From Mesobacillus boroniphilus (GTDB lineage: Bacteria; Bacillota; Bacilli; Bacillales; Cytobacillaceae), in the NCBI RefSeq assembly GCF_018424685.1, contig NZ_QTKX01000001.1:1488001-1552000 (forward strand): 64,000 bases of DNA, read 5' to 3'. The notes under the pieces are model-generated. The model did not search any database. It had not been told where the DNA came from and saw nothing but the letters and a program-made list of their open reading frames with translations. Made by a program: the position numbers and the translations under genes. Positions 8,853-17,814 of this stretch are shown here, piece after piece (the first letter of the stretch is position 1; the number at the start of each line of letters is the position of its first letter).

Positions 8853-8871
8853 ATTGCATTAGAATTTATTG

Positions 8872-9006
8872 TTATTTTTCGATATCCTCTTCGCTTCTCA
8901 CATCAGGTTTAACGGGATATAGTTCTTCAGACGCTACCGTTTGATATTGGTAACCCGTATTCCGATATTGCCATAAACTTTTGCAAATTGCGTTATTTTG
9001 CTCCAC
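8872..9006 (-). CDS. Possible 44-codon ORF overlapping the permease stop
   Basis: A GTG codon inside the last codons of the amino-acid permease opens a frame of 44 codons ending in a charged stretch (KPDVRSEEDIEK). The 14-nt overlap suggests translational coupling or, alternatively, a C-terminal extension reached by frameshift. No strong ribosome site is seen. Amino-acid composition looks protein-like but I do not recognise it; it could be chance. Confidence 0.3.
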   Translation of the reverse strand: MEQNNAICKSLWQYRNTGYQYQTVASEELYPVKPDVRSEEDIEK

Positions 9007-10360
9007 TTGCTTTGTTCCATACTTTTTTCTGTAAAACAAAAGATATCATACCAATAAGCAAGACAACAATTATGCTAATAAAGAAGCCCATACGAATGCT
9101 CTTTTCCATTATCGTCCCGCTAACAGCAGCAAGAATAAGGGCAATCCCTATAAAAGAAATGATCTTCCCCCATGGTTTCAATTCAAGTAATTTCAAAGCC
9201 GAAAGAATAATGAAAGCCCAATTGAATAAAATCAGGATTCCTGCTGCTGTAGTAATGTACTCATAAATTTTGCCCGGAAGCAGCAAGGCTGTAATGATTG
9301 ATGCAATTAAACCAACCACTGCCAGTCCCAGCGATGGAAGGGGAAGCTCTTTCAACTTTTTAATTTTCTTGGCGAAGACCATCGGAGCATCTCCATCAGC
9401 AGCTAGCGTAACGAGCAAAGTGGTCACTCCAAACAACGAAGCTGTCATGGTTGAAAAGCCTGCAATGATGATCGCTGCGTTGAACACATGAGGAAAAAAG
9501 GCTAGTTTATATGACTCAAGGGCTGTAACAAATGGACTTTCTTTATGGTGAAAGGCACCGTGTGCTGCCATAATGACCGCAAGCCCCAAAGCAAGCACGT
9601 AAATGATAACCAGTAAAACAAGCATGATAACTCCCGCTTTCGGAGCGTCTTCTTTATTCTTCAACCTTGTTGCCATCAGGCCTATTACTTCGATCCCTCC
9701 ATATGCATAAAATGCATATATCAGCGACGACCAGAATCCTTTAAAGCCTTCAGGAAACAGCTTTTGTGTAGAATTTGGCACAATCACTTGTTTCGTTTCT
9801 AAATCAAACCAGCCAAACAGAGCCGCCACAGCAATTAAAATGAACATTATAATGGCAGCCGTTTTAATGATGGCTAAAAAATCTTCTACCTTGTCAAATC
9901 CCTTATTTCCCGTAAGGACAACACCTATAGAAAGGATGGCATAACCAGTAGCGAAAAGCCACAAAGGTATATTAGGAAACCAAAATTGTGACAAAATTGA
10001 AAGAGCAGTAAGCTGGCTTCCCATAATCAGGATATTGGAACTCCAATAATTCCATCCACAACTGAACCCGGCCCATTGACCATAAGCCTTCTTTGCATAA
10101 TAGCAAAACGAGCCATCTTGAGGATCCTGAGCTGTCATTTTTGCCAATAAATTATAAACGACATATGTGCCAAAAGCAGCAAGGAGGAAAGAAAATACGA
10201 TGGATGGGCCGGTAATTTTAATCCCAATAGCTGATCCAAGAAAAAAACCAGTTCCAATCGTACATCCAACACCAATTAGTGACAGTTGCCACCATTTCAA
10301 ATCTCCCTGATTTGAACTATTTCCGCTTCCCTGCTTTGATGATGGCAGGAAATAATCCAT
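8993..10360 (-). CDS. APC-family amino acid permease
   Basis: A 455-residue, 12-helix transporter of the amino acid-polyamine-organocation superfamily. The first helix has IGVGCTIGTGFFLGS, the unwound substrate-binding motif of the family; TGPSIVFSFLLAA follows. It resembles the Bacillus YbxG/YtnA/YdgF amino-acid:proton symporters; the amino acid is not predictable. The start is ATG at 10360 after AAGGGGG; an upstream ATG at 10393 has no ribosome site. No T-box or other riboswitch is visible upstream. Confidence 0.9.
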   Translation of the reverse strand: MDYFLPSSKQGSGNSSNQGDLKWWQLSLIGVGCTIGTGFFLGSAIGIKITGPSIVFSFLLAAFGTYVVYNLLAKMTAQDPQDGSFCYYAKKAYGQWAGFSCGWNYWSSNILIMGSQLTALSILSQFWFPNIPLWLFATGYAILSIGVVLTGNKGFDKVEDFLAIIKTAAIIMFILIAVAALFGWFDLETKQVIVPNSTQKLFPEGFKGFWSSLIYAFYAYGGIEVIGLMATRLKNKEDAPKAGVIMLVLLVIIYVLALGLAVIMAAHGAFHHKESPFVTALESYKLAFFPHVFNAAIIIAGFSTMTASLFGVTTLLVTLAADGDAPMVFAKKIKKLKELPLPSLGLAVVGLIASIITALLLPGKIYEYITTAAGILILFNWAFIILSALKLLELKPWGKIISFIGIALILAAVSGTIMEKSIRMGFFISIIVVLLIGMISFVLQKKVWNKASGAK

Positions 10361-10435
10361 TGTTTTACCCCCTTCCTCAGCAAGTATTATCATTCGAGAA
10401 ACAACTGCATTTTATGTGCATACTAAGAAGGCTAG

Positions 10436-10466
10436 AAAAAAGCCGAGTCTCAGGGACTCGACTTTG
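10436..10466 (-). terminator. Terminator after the NIPSNAP-like gene
   Basis: Minus strand: AAGTCGAGTC / GACTCGGCTT with a short loop followed by a T run. Confidence 0.75.
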
Positions 10467-10472
10467 CTTATA

Positions 10473-10820
10473 TTATTTCTTGCTTTTATCTGATTCGGAG
10501 TTATTACTCAGTCCAGTCATTGTTCGATACATCTGAGTGTACATACTGCCTTGCACGATGTTTTCCAGAAAGAATTCCCCTATGAGCTTTTTATACTCCT
10601 CGTCCTCAAACATCTTTTTGTTTTGTAGCTCCATTTCTGCCAGTCCCTCATATGTGGATATTAATGCATATGTATGGTCTTCGCCAGAAATCGGCGACAA
10701 AAGCTCCACCCTGTGGTCATATTGCTCATTCCGGAAATTTTGGATCAAACGCAAATTTTTGATACCGCCTGGAAATTTATCCTGTTTCATTTCAAATGTT
10801 TGAATAACAATAACTGACAT
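10473..10820 (-). CDS. Small cytoplasmic protein, possible dimeric alpha/beta-barrel
   Basis: A 115-residue protein starting VIVIQTFEMK, with later HTYALISTYEGLAEMELQN: beta-alpha-beta spacing reminiscent of NIPSNAP or stress-responsive A/B-barrel proteins. No catalytic motif is evident and I cannot assign a function. AGGGGGATAGG precedes ATG. It has its own terminator, which separates it from the permease gene downstream. Confidence 0.6.
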   Translation of the reverse strand: MSVIVIQTFEMKQDKFPGGIKNLRLIQNFRNEQYDHRVELLSPISGEDHTYALISTYEGLAEMELQNKKMFEDEEYKKLIGEFFLENIVQGSMYTQMYRTMTGLSNNSESDKSKK

Positions 10821-10974
10821 ATCCTATCCCCCTGTGACGTAATCGATAGGATTAGATTTTTCCTAAGTTAGACAATCTATACATTATCAATTCCAGGGCT
10901 ATCTGCCATCAAATTCCCCCACCAATTCACTGGTCACCTACAGCGTAATTGGGATGGCATTGTATAATGAGAAA

Positions 10975-11805
10975 TTATATTTGTTTTTCAAATAAAGTAT
11001 TCCGATCATTATATTTTGTCATCAATTTTAATAAGAGAAAATTTAAAACCAAAATGATTACACCTATTAAAGCAAGTAAATAAGGCTTAATGACAAGAAA
11101 GCCCGTTGCCTGGCCTATGAAGAGAACCATAATAGGTAGGATGAGGATTCCACCGAGCTGCTGTGCCTCCTGAAACCCTTTTGCCCTAGCGGAAACGAAC
11201 ACATTCACCAGGATTGTGAGGATTGTAATCATTGGGACAACCCATAACATCAGGATGATCCAGTTTGCATTTGGGAATATGAAATAACCAAACATATTGT
11301 AGGTCAAGCTTATAGTGATAACTCCAAACAGAAAGAAGCTCACCCAAGTTATAATAATAGAAGGAATTAATGCTGCAAGTACTTTTCCAATAAATAATTC
11401 CCTGACAGTAATAGGAGAAAACAACAGTGTTTCCAAGGTCCGTTTTTCTTTTTCACCAACAAAGCTATGAAGGGCAATCAACATAGCATTAAGTGTCGGT
11501 ATAAGCAGAAAGATCGAACCAAGCAGGTAATTCACAACGACGAAAATAATTTGGTGTTTCATGCTTGGGAGGCTGCCTATCACTTCCCCGCTCTTTGTAC
11601 CTTTAAGACCCTCTACAACATTATCTACTAAATCAATCAAATCTGGGGACGAAATTGGTACATTCTTAACCAAAAGAATAAAAGCTAACGGAAAAATCAC
11701 CGAGAAAATCAATGGCAATAAGATTAACCCTAACCATACCTGAGCCGAGCTGGTTATTCCTCTAATATCTTTAGCAGCTACAAGCCATATTAACTTCTTA
11801 TTCAA
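10975..11805 (-). CDS. ABC-2 type transporter permease
   Basis: A 276-residue protein with six hydrophobic helices and the NatB/CcmB-like signature VGEKEKRTLETLLFSP (about residues 115-130) typical of ABC-2 export permeases. It overlaps the ATPase gene at 11798 by 8 nt, with its TTG start behind GGGGTGGGG in the end of that gene, so the pair is translationally coupled. Together they should form an exporter; cargo unknown. Confidence 0.88.
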   Translation of the reverse strand: MNKKLIWLVAAKDIRGITSSAQVWLGLILLPLIFSVIFPLAFILLVKNVPISSPDLIDLVDNVVEGLKGTKSGEVIGSLPSMKHQIIFVVVNYLLGSIFLLIPTLNAMLIALHSFVGEKEKRTLETLLFSPITVRELFIGKVLAALIPSIIITWVSFFLFGVITISLTYNMFGYFIFPNANWIILMLWVVPMITILTILVNVFVSARAKGFQEAQQLGGILILPIMVLFIGQATGFLVIKPYLLALIGVIILVLNFLLLKLMTKYNDRNTLFEKQI

Positions 11806-12709
11806 TTACCCCACCCCTAATCTTAAAGTATAAGGATTCCAAATCGTTATTTTCAATCTCCACATGGTGTACCCAAAAATTACTGATGATTTTTTGAAGC
11901 AGTGGGGTTATATGTTCACTTGAAGGCAATAAAAATTGCAATGTATTTTTATCTTTTATTAAAACAGGATATCCGCACCAATGAGCCTCAGAAGGCAACA
12001 AATTTGTAATAACATTTAACTTAATTTGGCTGACATACCTTTTTTGAAGTTCACTTATAGTACCAAAGTCAGTTATCTTTCCGTCATTTAGAAAAAAGTA
12101 TTCCTTACATACATGTTCTAGTTGGTGCAAAATATGTGAACAAAGAAATATTGTCGTTCCTTCCCGCTCATTTAAATCCTTGAGAAATTTAAGCACCAAT
12201 TTTATCCCCTCAGGATCGAGTCCATTCGTAGGTTCATCGAGAAAAAGGAGTTTAGGCTTATGCAGGATCGCCTTGATGATTCCCAACCTTCGTTTCATCC
12301 CTGTACTATAAGCACCAACTTTTTTATGCATGTGCTCATCAAGTTCAAATTCCTCCATTAAAAGGTGGATTTGCTTTAAATCAAAGTTTCCATATAGTTT
12401 GGAAAAGAAGATTAGATTATCAAGTCCAGACATTTCATGATATAGACCAGCATTTTCAGTTAGAATTCCTGTTGCCTTCCTGACTGAATCTCCCTCAAGC
12501 CCCGGGTCCAAGCCGAGGATTGACAAATTTCCGTCTGTTTGGTTGATGACACCGTTCATAAGGCGGATCATAGTTGTTTTCCCAGAACCATTTGGGCCAA
12601 GAAGACCTACAATATCTCCATCTTTTACACTCATAGATACGTTGCTAAGTACCACTTGATCACCGAAATGCTTTGAAACCGCATCCAGTTCAATTACATT
12701 TTGCGACAT
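11798..12709 (-). CDS. ABC transporter ATP-binding protein
   Basis: A 303-residue ATPase: Walker A GPNGSGKT (about residue 40), signature YSTGMKRR (about 135), Walker B LLFLDEP followed by TNGLDPEG, and H-loop CSHIL. A roughly 90-residue C-terminal domain follows, as in NatA-like exporters. AGGGGGAGCAGA precedes ATG. It forms an operon with the permease at 10975. Confidence 0.92.
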   Translation of the reverse strand: MSQNVIELDAVSKHFGDQVVLSNVSMSVKDGDIVGLLGPNGSGKTTMIRLMNGVINQTDGNLSILGLDPGLEGDSVRKATGILTENAGLYHEMSGLDNLIFFSKLYGNFDLKQIHLLMEEFELDEHMHKKVGAYSTGMKRRLGIIKAILHKPKLLFLDEPTNGLDPEGIKLVLKFLKDLNEREGTTIFLCSHILHQLEHVCKEYFFLNDGKITDFGTISELQKRYVSQIKLNVITNLLPSEAHWCGYPVLIKDKNTLQFLLPSSEHITPLLQKIISNFWVHHVEIENNDLESLYFKIRGGVIE

Positions 12710-12860
12710 TCTGCTCCCCCTATTTGCTTACCGTTTTTTCATAAGACGTCTAAAATTGAAAATCGTTCAATAAAGTTTGAGTTTGTTTTTTGGAAGATGA
12801 AAACGTGTTAGCCGTTGTTCACTAGCCTAACCTGCCAACACTTGCTCCTTTAAAGATCGT

Positions 12861-12892
12861 AAAAAAGGACCAGTATCCACGACTAGTCCTTC
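12861..12892 (-). terminator. Terminator of the MacB-like operon
   Basis: Minus strand: AAGGACTAGT / ACTGGTCCTT followed by six T. It lies 225-250 nt after the stop of the permease gene at 13116, so tandem array 2 is inside the 3' untranslated region. Confidence 0.75.
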
Positions 12893-12911
12893 ATCTTATT
12901 TTCTACAATTA

Positions 12912-13085
12912 GCTCTATTGATGACTCAGTTTTAAAGAACTTTAATTTTTCAGGCGTCAACCTGCTCTATTGGTGACCTATTTTTCCATAATCTTGATTT
13001 TTAGGACACCAATAGGCTTCATTGGTTACCTATTGTTACAGAATCTTGATTTTCAGGGCACCAATAGGTTTTTTTGTGACTCAAT
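12912..13085. repeat. 52-bp tandem array 2 (about 3.3 units)
   Basis: Equivalent positions recur at 12912, 12964, 13016 and 13068, exactly 52 bp apart. Units are diverged but share CTTGATTTT and a palindromic core seen as CACCAATAG followed within 5 nt by ATTGGTTACC or CTATTGGTGACC. The sequence is unrelated to arrays 1 and 3. It sits between a stop codon and that operon's terminator. Confidence 0.9.
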
Positions 13086-13115
13086 TTACCATTATCACTA
13101 CTAGTATATCGCTTC

Positions 13116-14462
13116 TTATACTTCTCTTCTCATTGCCTGGAGCACATCTACTTTTGTAGCTCGCTGTGCTGGACGAAGGCCTGAGAGAATCGTGACAAGA
13201 TAGCAAATGATGAAGCTGATGATTGGCAGCGTATAAGGAATATGACTAAATATCAGACCCTCTGGGGGTTCTTCACCGAAAGCTTGCTTGATAATCAGAG
13301 GCAGTCCAAAGTTAACGATAATACTGATAGCATAGGCGACAAGTGTTCCGAGTGCTGCTCCGATTAGTCCTATATAGCTGCTTTCAAGCAGGAATATTTT
13401 TTTGATTGTCTTTGGATTAGCTCCAATTGCTTTCATGATCCCTATGTCAGGTGCCCTTTCTGTAACGGCCATAGTCATTGTGTTATAGATTCCTATCGAT
13501 GCTATAATAATGGCAATCGTCCCTATAAAAATCAATCCTGCCTTTACGATGGTGAACATGACATTGACATCTTTAAGTTCATTAATGACCGAATAGGAGG
13601 GGTAATTATTTTCTTCTAATTGTGCAGTGATGCCTTTTATTGCTTCCATATCTTTCGCGTATATCTTTACTTGATCATATTGATCCGAAGGGATGTCTGG
13701 CAGCTCCATGTCAGGATTGTTAGGATCCTTCAACATTCCTCGTGGAGTACCCGTAAATTCCTCAACCTGCTTAAGAACTCCTTCGGAAACAAATACAATA
13801 CTATCGTAAACCCAGTCTTTTGTTGGCTTCTTGCGGATTCCTACTACTGTTACTTCTAACGGTTCTTTTATCTCTTTTCCTTCTTCGACCTTAATGACAT
13901 TCATGGTAATATTTTTGCCGATCAGTTCCCCTTTATAGCGGAATTCCTCTTTGATTTGCCCCTTCTCATCATACAATTCCTCAGACAACTCTTTATTAGG
14001 ACGAAGGTCTTCAACAAAATGGTACCCAACAACCACTTCATTTTCTGCTTTTGGAAGCCTGCCTTCCGAAAGTTCAAGTCCTGCTTTTGTTTCAGATGGC
14101 ATATGGGCAACTACGGCTTGGGCTGATGTCTGGTGTTCCCCCACTTCGAACATATAATTCTGCAGGTTTTTCCGTCTTGTTACAGCTTTGACATCCTCTA
14201 TTTCTTCAAAGTAAGCAACATCCTCATCCGTCAACTGTTTGAAGCCATTATTCGGCTCCTCTTTCCCTGGGACTTCAATCTCTGTCACGATTCTTCTTTC
14301 TAATGTTTCTTTTACGATTGATTTATGAAGTCCAAACCCCACTGATGCAAGCACGATCAGGAAAGCTACGCTCATAGCCGTGGCAAGTATGGTCATGAAC
14401 AACCGAGTCCGGTTCTTTTTCATATTCTGCCTGACGAATTGAAATTGATCTTTAAGCCTCAT
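13116..14462 (-). CDS. MacB/FtsX-like ABC transporter permease
   Basis: A 448-residue protein with the MacB topology: TM1 near residues 20-45, a large extracytoplasmic domain of about 250 residues, then three C-terminal helices with the FtsX domain motif TERAPDIGIMKAIGA. It ends GLRPAQRATKVDVLQAMRR, the usual FtsX-family tail. Start chosen at ATG 14462 because AGGAGG lies 9 nt upstream; it overlaps the ATPase gene by 11 nt. Family members export peptides or signal envelope stress (YknZ, BceB-like); there is no adjacent two-component system. Confidence 0.9.
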   Translation of the reverse strand: MRLKDQFQFVRQNMKKNRTRLFMTILATAMSVAFLIVLASVGFGLHKSIVKETLERRIVTEIEVPGKEEPNNGFKQLTDEDVAYFEEIEDVKAVTRRKNLQNYMFEVGEHQTSAQAVVAHMPSETKAGLELSEGRLPKAENEVVVGYHFVEDLRPNKELSEELYDEKGQIKEEFRYKGELIGKNITMNVIKVEEGKEIKEPLEVTVVGIRKKPTKDWVYDSIVFVSEGVLKQVEEFTGTPRGMLKDPNNPDMELPDIPSDQYDQVKIYAKDMEAIKGITAQLEENNYPSYSVINELKDVNVMFTIVKAGLIFIGTIAIIIASIGIYNTMTMAVTERAPDIGIMKAIGANPKTIKKIFLLESSYIGLIGAALGTLVAYAISIIVNFGLPLIIKQAFGEEPPEGLIFSHIPYTLPIISFIICYLVTILSGLRPAQRATKVDVLQAMRREV

Positions 14463-15150
14463 TTGCAAATACCTCCTCTACAACTTTGCCATCCCTTAAT
14501 TCAATGGTACGATGGCCAATTTGGGCAACCTTGTCATCATGGGTAATGATTAAAAATGTAATGCCAAGCTCTCTGTTTAATTTAATGATGAACTTAAGTA
14601 AATCTTCTTCTGTTTCCGAGTCCAGACTGCCGGTTGGTTCATCAGCAAGAATGATTGGCGGATTGACTATAAGTGCGCGGGCAATACTTACCCTTTGCTG
14701 CTGCCCACCGGATAGTTCGCCAGGATAATGATCCTGATATTCAGATAATCCCACCATATCAAGGATTTCACTTGTACGTATTTTCCTTTCTCCCTCTTTG
14801 ACTCCTTTTAAAATTAGAGGCAGCTCTACATTTTGATAGGCTGTCATACTTGGAATCAACTGAAAGCTTTGAAAAATGAATCCCAGATGCTGAATCCGGA
14901 AATCGGCAAACTTTGTTTCGTTTAGAGCGGATGTCTTAATGCCATTGATTGTGATTTCTCCCTCTTTTGGCCTTATAAATCCGCTGACAAGGTTGAGGAG
15001 TGTTGATTTTCCTGAACCGCTCCTTCCTACAATGGTTACAATTTCTCCTTTTTTCACTTTAAATGAAATATCCTTCAACACAGGAATTATCGTTTTTCTT
15101 CCTTTTTTGCCGATTTCAAATTCGTGGCTCAAATTGTTTATTGAAATCAT
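14452..15150 (-). CDS. MacB/LolD-type ABC transporter ATPase
   Basis: A 232-residue ATPase with Walker A GRSGSGKST, signature ELSGGQQQRVSIARAL, Walker B IILADEPTGSLDS and H-loop ITHD, the hallmarks of the LolD/MacB/YknY group. Start at ATG 15150 since AGAGG is 7 nt upstream; a GTG at 15156 sits too close to it. Partner of the permease at 13116. It lies 99 nt downstream of the ECF sigma gene but a terminator separates them. Confidence 0.92.
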   Translation of the reverse strand: MISINNLSHEFEIGKKGRKTIIPVLKDISFKVKKGEIVTIVGRSGSGKSTLLNLVSGFIRPKEGEITINGIKTSALNETKFADFRIQHLGFIFQSFQLIPSMTAYQNVELPLILKGVKEGERKIRTSEILDMVGLSEYQDHYPGELSGGQQQRVSIARALIVNPPIILADEPTGSLDSETEEDLLKFIIKLNRELGITFLIITHDDKVAQIGHRTIELRDGKVVEEVFANEA

Positions 15151-15209
15151 CGACACACCTCTTCTACAAAATATTTGAATAAATTATATTTTTTTCCATT
15201 AATTTAGCC

Positions 15210-15238
15210 GAAAAAAATAGGCGATGGTTAATCGCCCA
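15210..15238 (-). terminator. Terminator after the ECF sigma gene
   Basis: Minus strand GGGCGAT / ATCGCC with TAACC loop, then TATTTTTTT. Confidence 0.85.
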
Positions 15239-15248
15239 AATAGAACTA

Positions 15249-15770
15249 TTAGGCAGGGTACTTTTCTGACATAACTTTTTTTAATTGTTTTCGTGCTCTG
15301 TGGAGACGTGTTTTGACTGTGCCTGATTTAATATTCAATTTGCAGGCGATTTCATCCTCTTTTAACCCGTATTGGAACCGCAATACCAACACTTGCTGGT
15401 ACTCACTCGTCAGTAAGTACAGCATATGTTGAATTTCTTCTTTAAACAGGATGATTTCAACTTCCTTTTCAAGCGATAGATTGTTATCATAATCACTGAA
15501 AATTTGCTCCATAATGCTTTGGTCAGAAGGAAGCCATTTTCTTCTTTTCTCTGCCCGCAAATAATCAATTGCTGTCCTTGCCGCGATTGCCGCTAACCAT
15601 GAACCGATTTTATGAGTATCTATGATGGTATCTGCCTTTTTATATGCCTTTATGAAAGTCTCCTGGACTACATCCTCTGCCAGATGTCTGTCTTTAGTAA
15701 TGCTGAAAGCAATTTGACAAAGTTTTTTTCCATGGATCCTATAAAGTTCATCAAAATCAATCTTAGCCAT
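15249..15770 (-). CDS. ECF-family RNA polymerase sigma factor
   Basis: A 173-residue sigma-70 family factor: region 2 (DRHLAEDVVQETFIKAYK, SWLAAIAARTAIDYLR) and region 4 (LTSEYQQVLVLRF, LKEDEIACKLNI, GTVKTRLHRARKQL). Start at the second ATG (15770) because AGGGGGG overlaps the first. It is 67 nt after the ABC permease gene at 15838 with no clear terminator between, so it is probably the last gene of the GntR/ABC operon. No anti-sigma gene is adjacent, which is unusual; the membrane permease may play that part (inference). Confidence 0.9.
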   Translation of the reverse strand: MAKIDFDELYRIHGKKLCQIAFSITKDRHLAEDVVQETFIKAYKKADTIIDTHKIGSWLAAIAARTAIDYLRAEKRRKWLPSDQSIMEQIFSDYDNNLSLEKEVEIILFKEEIQHMLYLLTSEYQQVLVLRFQYGLKEDEIACKLNIKSGTVKTRLHRARKQLKKVMSEKYPA

Positions 15771-15837
15771 ATCCATCCCCCCTTGCCCTGCTACTAACTT
15801 TGCAAGCTTTGCTGCTTACAATCTTTGTCTAGTATTT

Positions 15838-17814
15838 TTACTTAAAATGCTCTTTAATAAATGCTGGTACATCTTTATCGCTAAATGTCCTAATCTCTTT
15901 GTAATTCCCCATTTTGTATACGAAAATAGCTGTATACGGCGCTTCATTAAACCATCCATAACCTGCATTCTCAATAGCTGCTAGCACTTGGTCATGATTA
16001 TTCAGTTTAAGTGCGTTTTTATCGTTCATAATACGATTAACTATTTCCTCTTCAGGATATTCCTTAAATTGTTCCTGTTCTATTGAATCATTTGTTACGA
16101 CAATATAGTCTATATCATCAGGCGTCACGATTGCTTCTTTCAGCATGTCGTTTTCCTCCAGCCATGAGATGAAGCTCTTATATGAATGCTTTAACTCAAT
16201 ATGGTCGTAATCGTTTATGCCAGACATAATTTCAATCGTTGACCGGTTACCTATTGGATATAAATCAATAGAAAAGGATTCTTGCTCAATTTCCTTTTTC
16301 AAGATCCCAATAACTTGGTTGATTTTCTCCTTGTCGGTAATCGTCAATGGGCTGTCAGTAATGTGCTTGTTTATTCTAATTGAGGTAATGTCTTCAGTAT
16401 TAATTTTAAAAATTGGCTTATGTGCATGCTTATACTCCAGTGATTCATAAATCCCTCTCATATCGGATTCGTAGTCGAATCGATCGATAGTGTACTGGCG
16501 AACCACTTTATTACCATTTTTCAACTCATAGATAAAGAGAGCGAATTCCTGGGATTCCATTCCTTGTTCATTCATTTTCTCATTCTTAATGATGCTTTCA
16601 TGGAACTTTCGGACAGCTTCAATATTTTCTGGCTGGAATAATGGTTTTGGAGCTAGTCGCTCTTCCTGGTCCATATAAATAGTATTTGCATACGTTACAC
16701 TTTTAATTTCATCAAGTGCAGGTACCTTTTTTTCATAAGGAGAGAATGCTTGAGTGATCAGGATCAAGACCGCCATCGCAACAGCGAAATAACCCAGTCC
16801 TTTTACCCTTCCAAAAACTCTCCATGTCTTCTGAAGAACCATCTCGGCAACGAAATATCCGATTACACCACCGGATGCATATCCAAACATCAGCCAGGCA
16901 AATTCATTCTGCATCGCATCAAAATACATGCCACCGAGAAGCATCATGCAGAAAGCAGCTCCGTATTTAAAAACAACCTTTAACCCATTAAAAGCGATTG
17001 CTTCCGACGCAGCTTCTATTTTCCTTTTCTTATAGATAAATAGGGACAGGAAATATGAAATCAACACAAAGACTGAATATAAGAGAACAGCCTTTGCAGA
17101 TATTGTCTGGCCCTCTAAAAAAGATAGATGGGTGATAGGTGAAAGATATTCTATATTCCTGATTTGATAATAATTACTAGGAAAACCATACAGCATTAAT
17201 CCAAGATTATAGATGATCAGCAAGGTGAATCCAGCCGGAAACAAGAGCATAATATACGTCAAGACGCCCTGTACAACTGAGATTCCTGTGACCATTGCTA
17301 TAAATACTCCTGACAGGAAAAATACAGCGTTAAATAAAATGACGATTCCTGTCCATCTGAAAATGTCCTCAAGCTGGAAATATAAATTTAAGTCATAGGT
17401 ACTGTGAATAATGGCTGTAAGCAAAGTAATCAAGATTACAGGAATAATCAGAAACACAAAGCCTGTCAGTGTATAAAAGTGAAAAATATGCTGCCGTTTC
17501 AATGGCAGACTGTGGATTAAATCCGCTGCCTGCTTGACGTGCAGGAAACGATACAAAAAGATTGCCATAACAACTGGTACTGTAATGAACATAATGAACT
17601 GTACAGCAAATTCGAAATCAAATAATCTTTGCACCGGCATGTAATCCCTGTAATTCTTTTCCGAATACAGCATCATAATTCTTAATGGTATCTGGAAAAA
17701 TAAAACCAGGAAGTAAATGACAGAAATCCAGCCAACATTTCTTCCAACCTGGAGGATCATTTCTTTGTTAAACAATGATGTTTTTGATCGCATAGCCGAT
17801 ATCCCCCATTTCAT
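15838..17814 (-). CDS. Large ABC transporter permease with extracytoplasmic C-terminal domain
   Basis: A 658-residue protein: about ten hydrophobic segments in residues 25-355, then a soluble domain of about 290 residues (from VPALDEIKSV) with mixed alpha/beta character. The layout recalls the permeases encoded with YtrA-type GntR regulators. It overlaps the ATPase gene; two ATG codons are possible starts (17814 with AGAGGAGA, 17793 with GGGGGAT). Expected to form an exporter with the protein at 17768. Substrate unknown; ytr/yhc systems respond to cell-wall antibiotics. Confidence 0.8.
   Translation of the reverse strand: MKWGISAMRSKTSLFNKEMILQVGRNVGWISVIYFLVLFFQIPLRIMMLYSEKNYRDYMPVQRLFDFEFAVQFIMFITVPVVMAIFLYRFLHVKQAADLIHSLPLKRQHIFHFYTLTGFVFLIIPVILITLLTAIIHSTYDLNLYFQLEDIFRWTGIVILFNAVFFLSGVFIAMVTGISVVQGVLTYIMLLFPAGFTLLIIYNLGLMLYGFPSNYYQIRNIEYLSPITHLSFLEGQTISAKAVLLYSVFVLISYFLSLFIYKKRKIEAASEAIAFNGLKVVFKYGAAFCMMLLGGMYFDAMQNEFAWLMFGYASGGVIGYFVAEMVLQKTWRVFGRVKGLGYFAVAMAVLILITQAFSPYEKKVPALDEIKSVTYANTIYMDQEERLAPKPLFQPENIEAVRKFHESIIKNEKMNEQGMESQEFALFIYELKNGNKVVRQYTIDRFDYESDMRGIYESLEYKHAHKPIFKINTEDITSIRINKHITDSPLTITDKEKINQVIGILKKEIEQESFSIDLYPIGNRSTIEIMSGINDYDHIELKHSYKSFISWLEENDMLKEAIVTPDDIDYIVVTNDSIEQEQFKEYPEEEIVNRIMNDKNALKLNNHDQVLAAIENAGYGWFNEAPYTAIFVYKMGNYKEIRTFSDKDVPAFIKEHFK

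Noticed and set aside
12710..12860. ECF promoter before the ABC ATPase at 12709
   Set aside because: TGAACG-15 nt-CGTC is present but the -35 and spacing both deviate from the family pattern.
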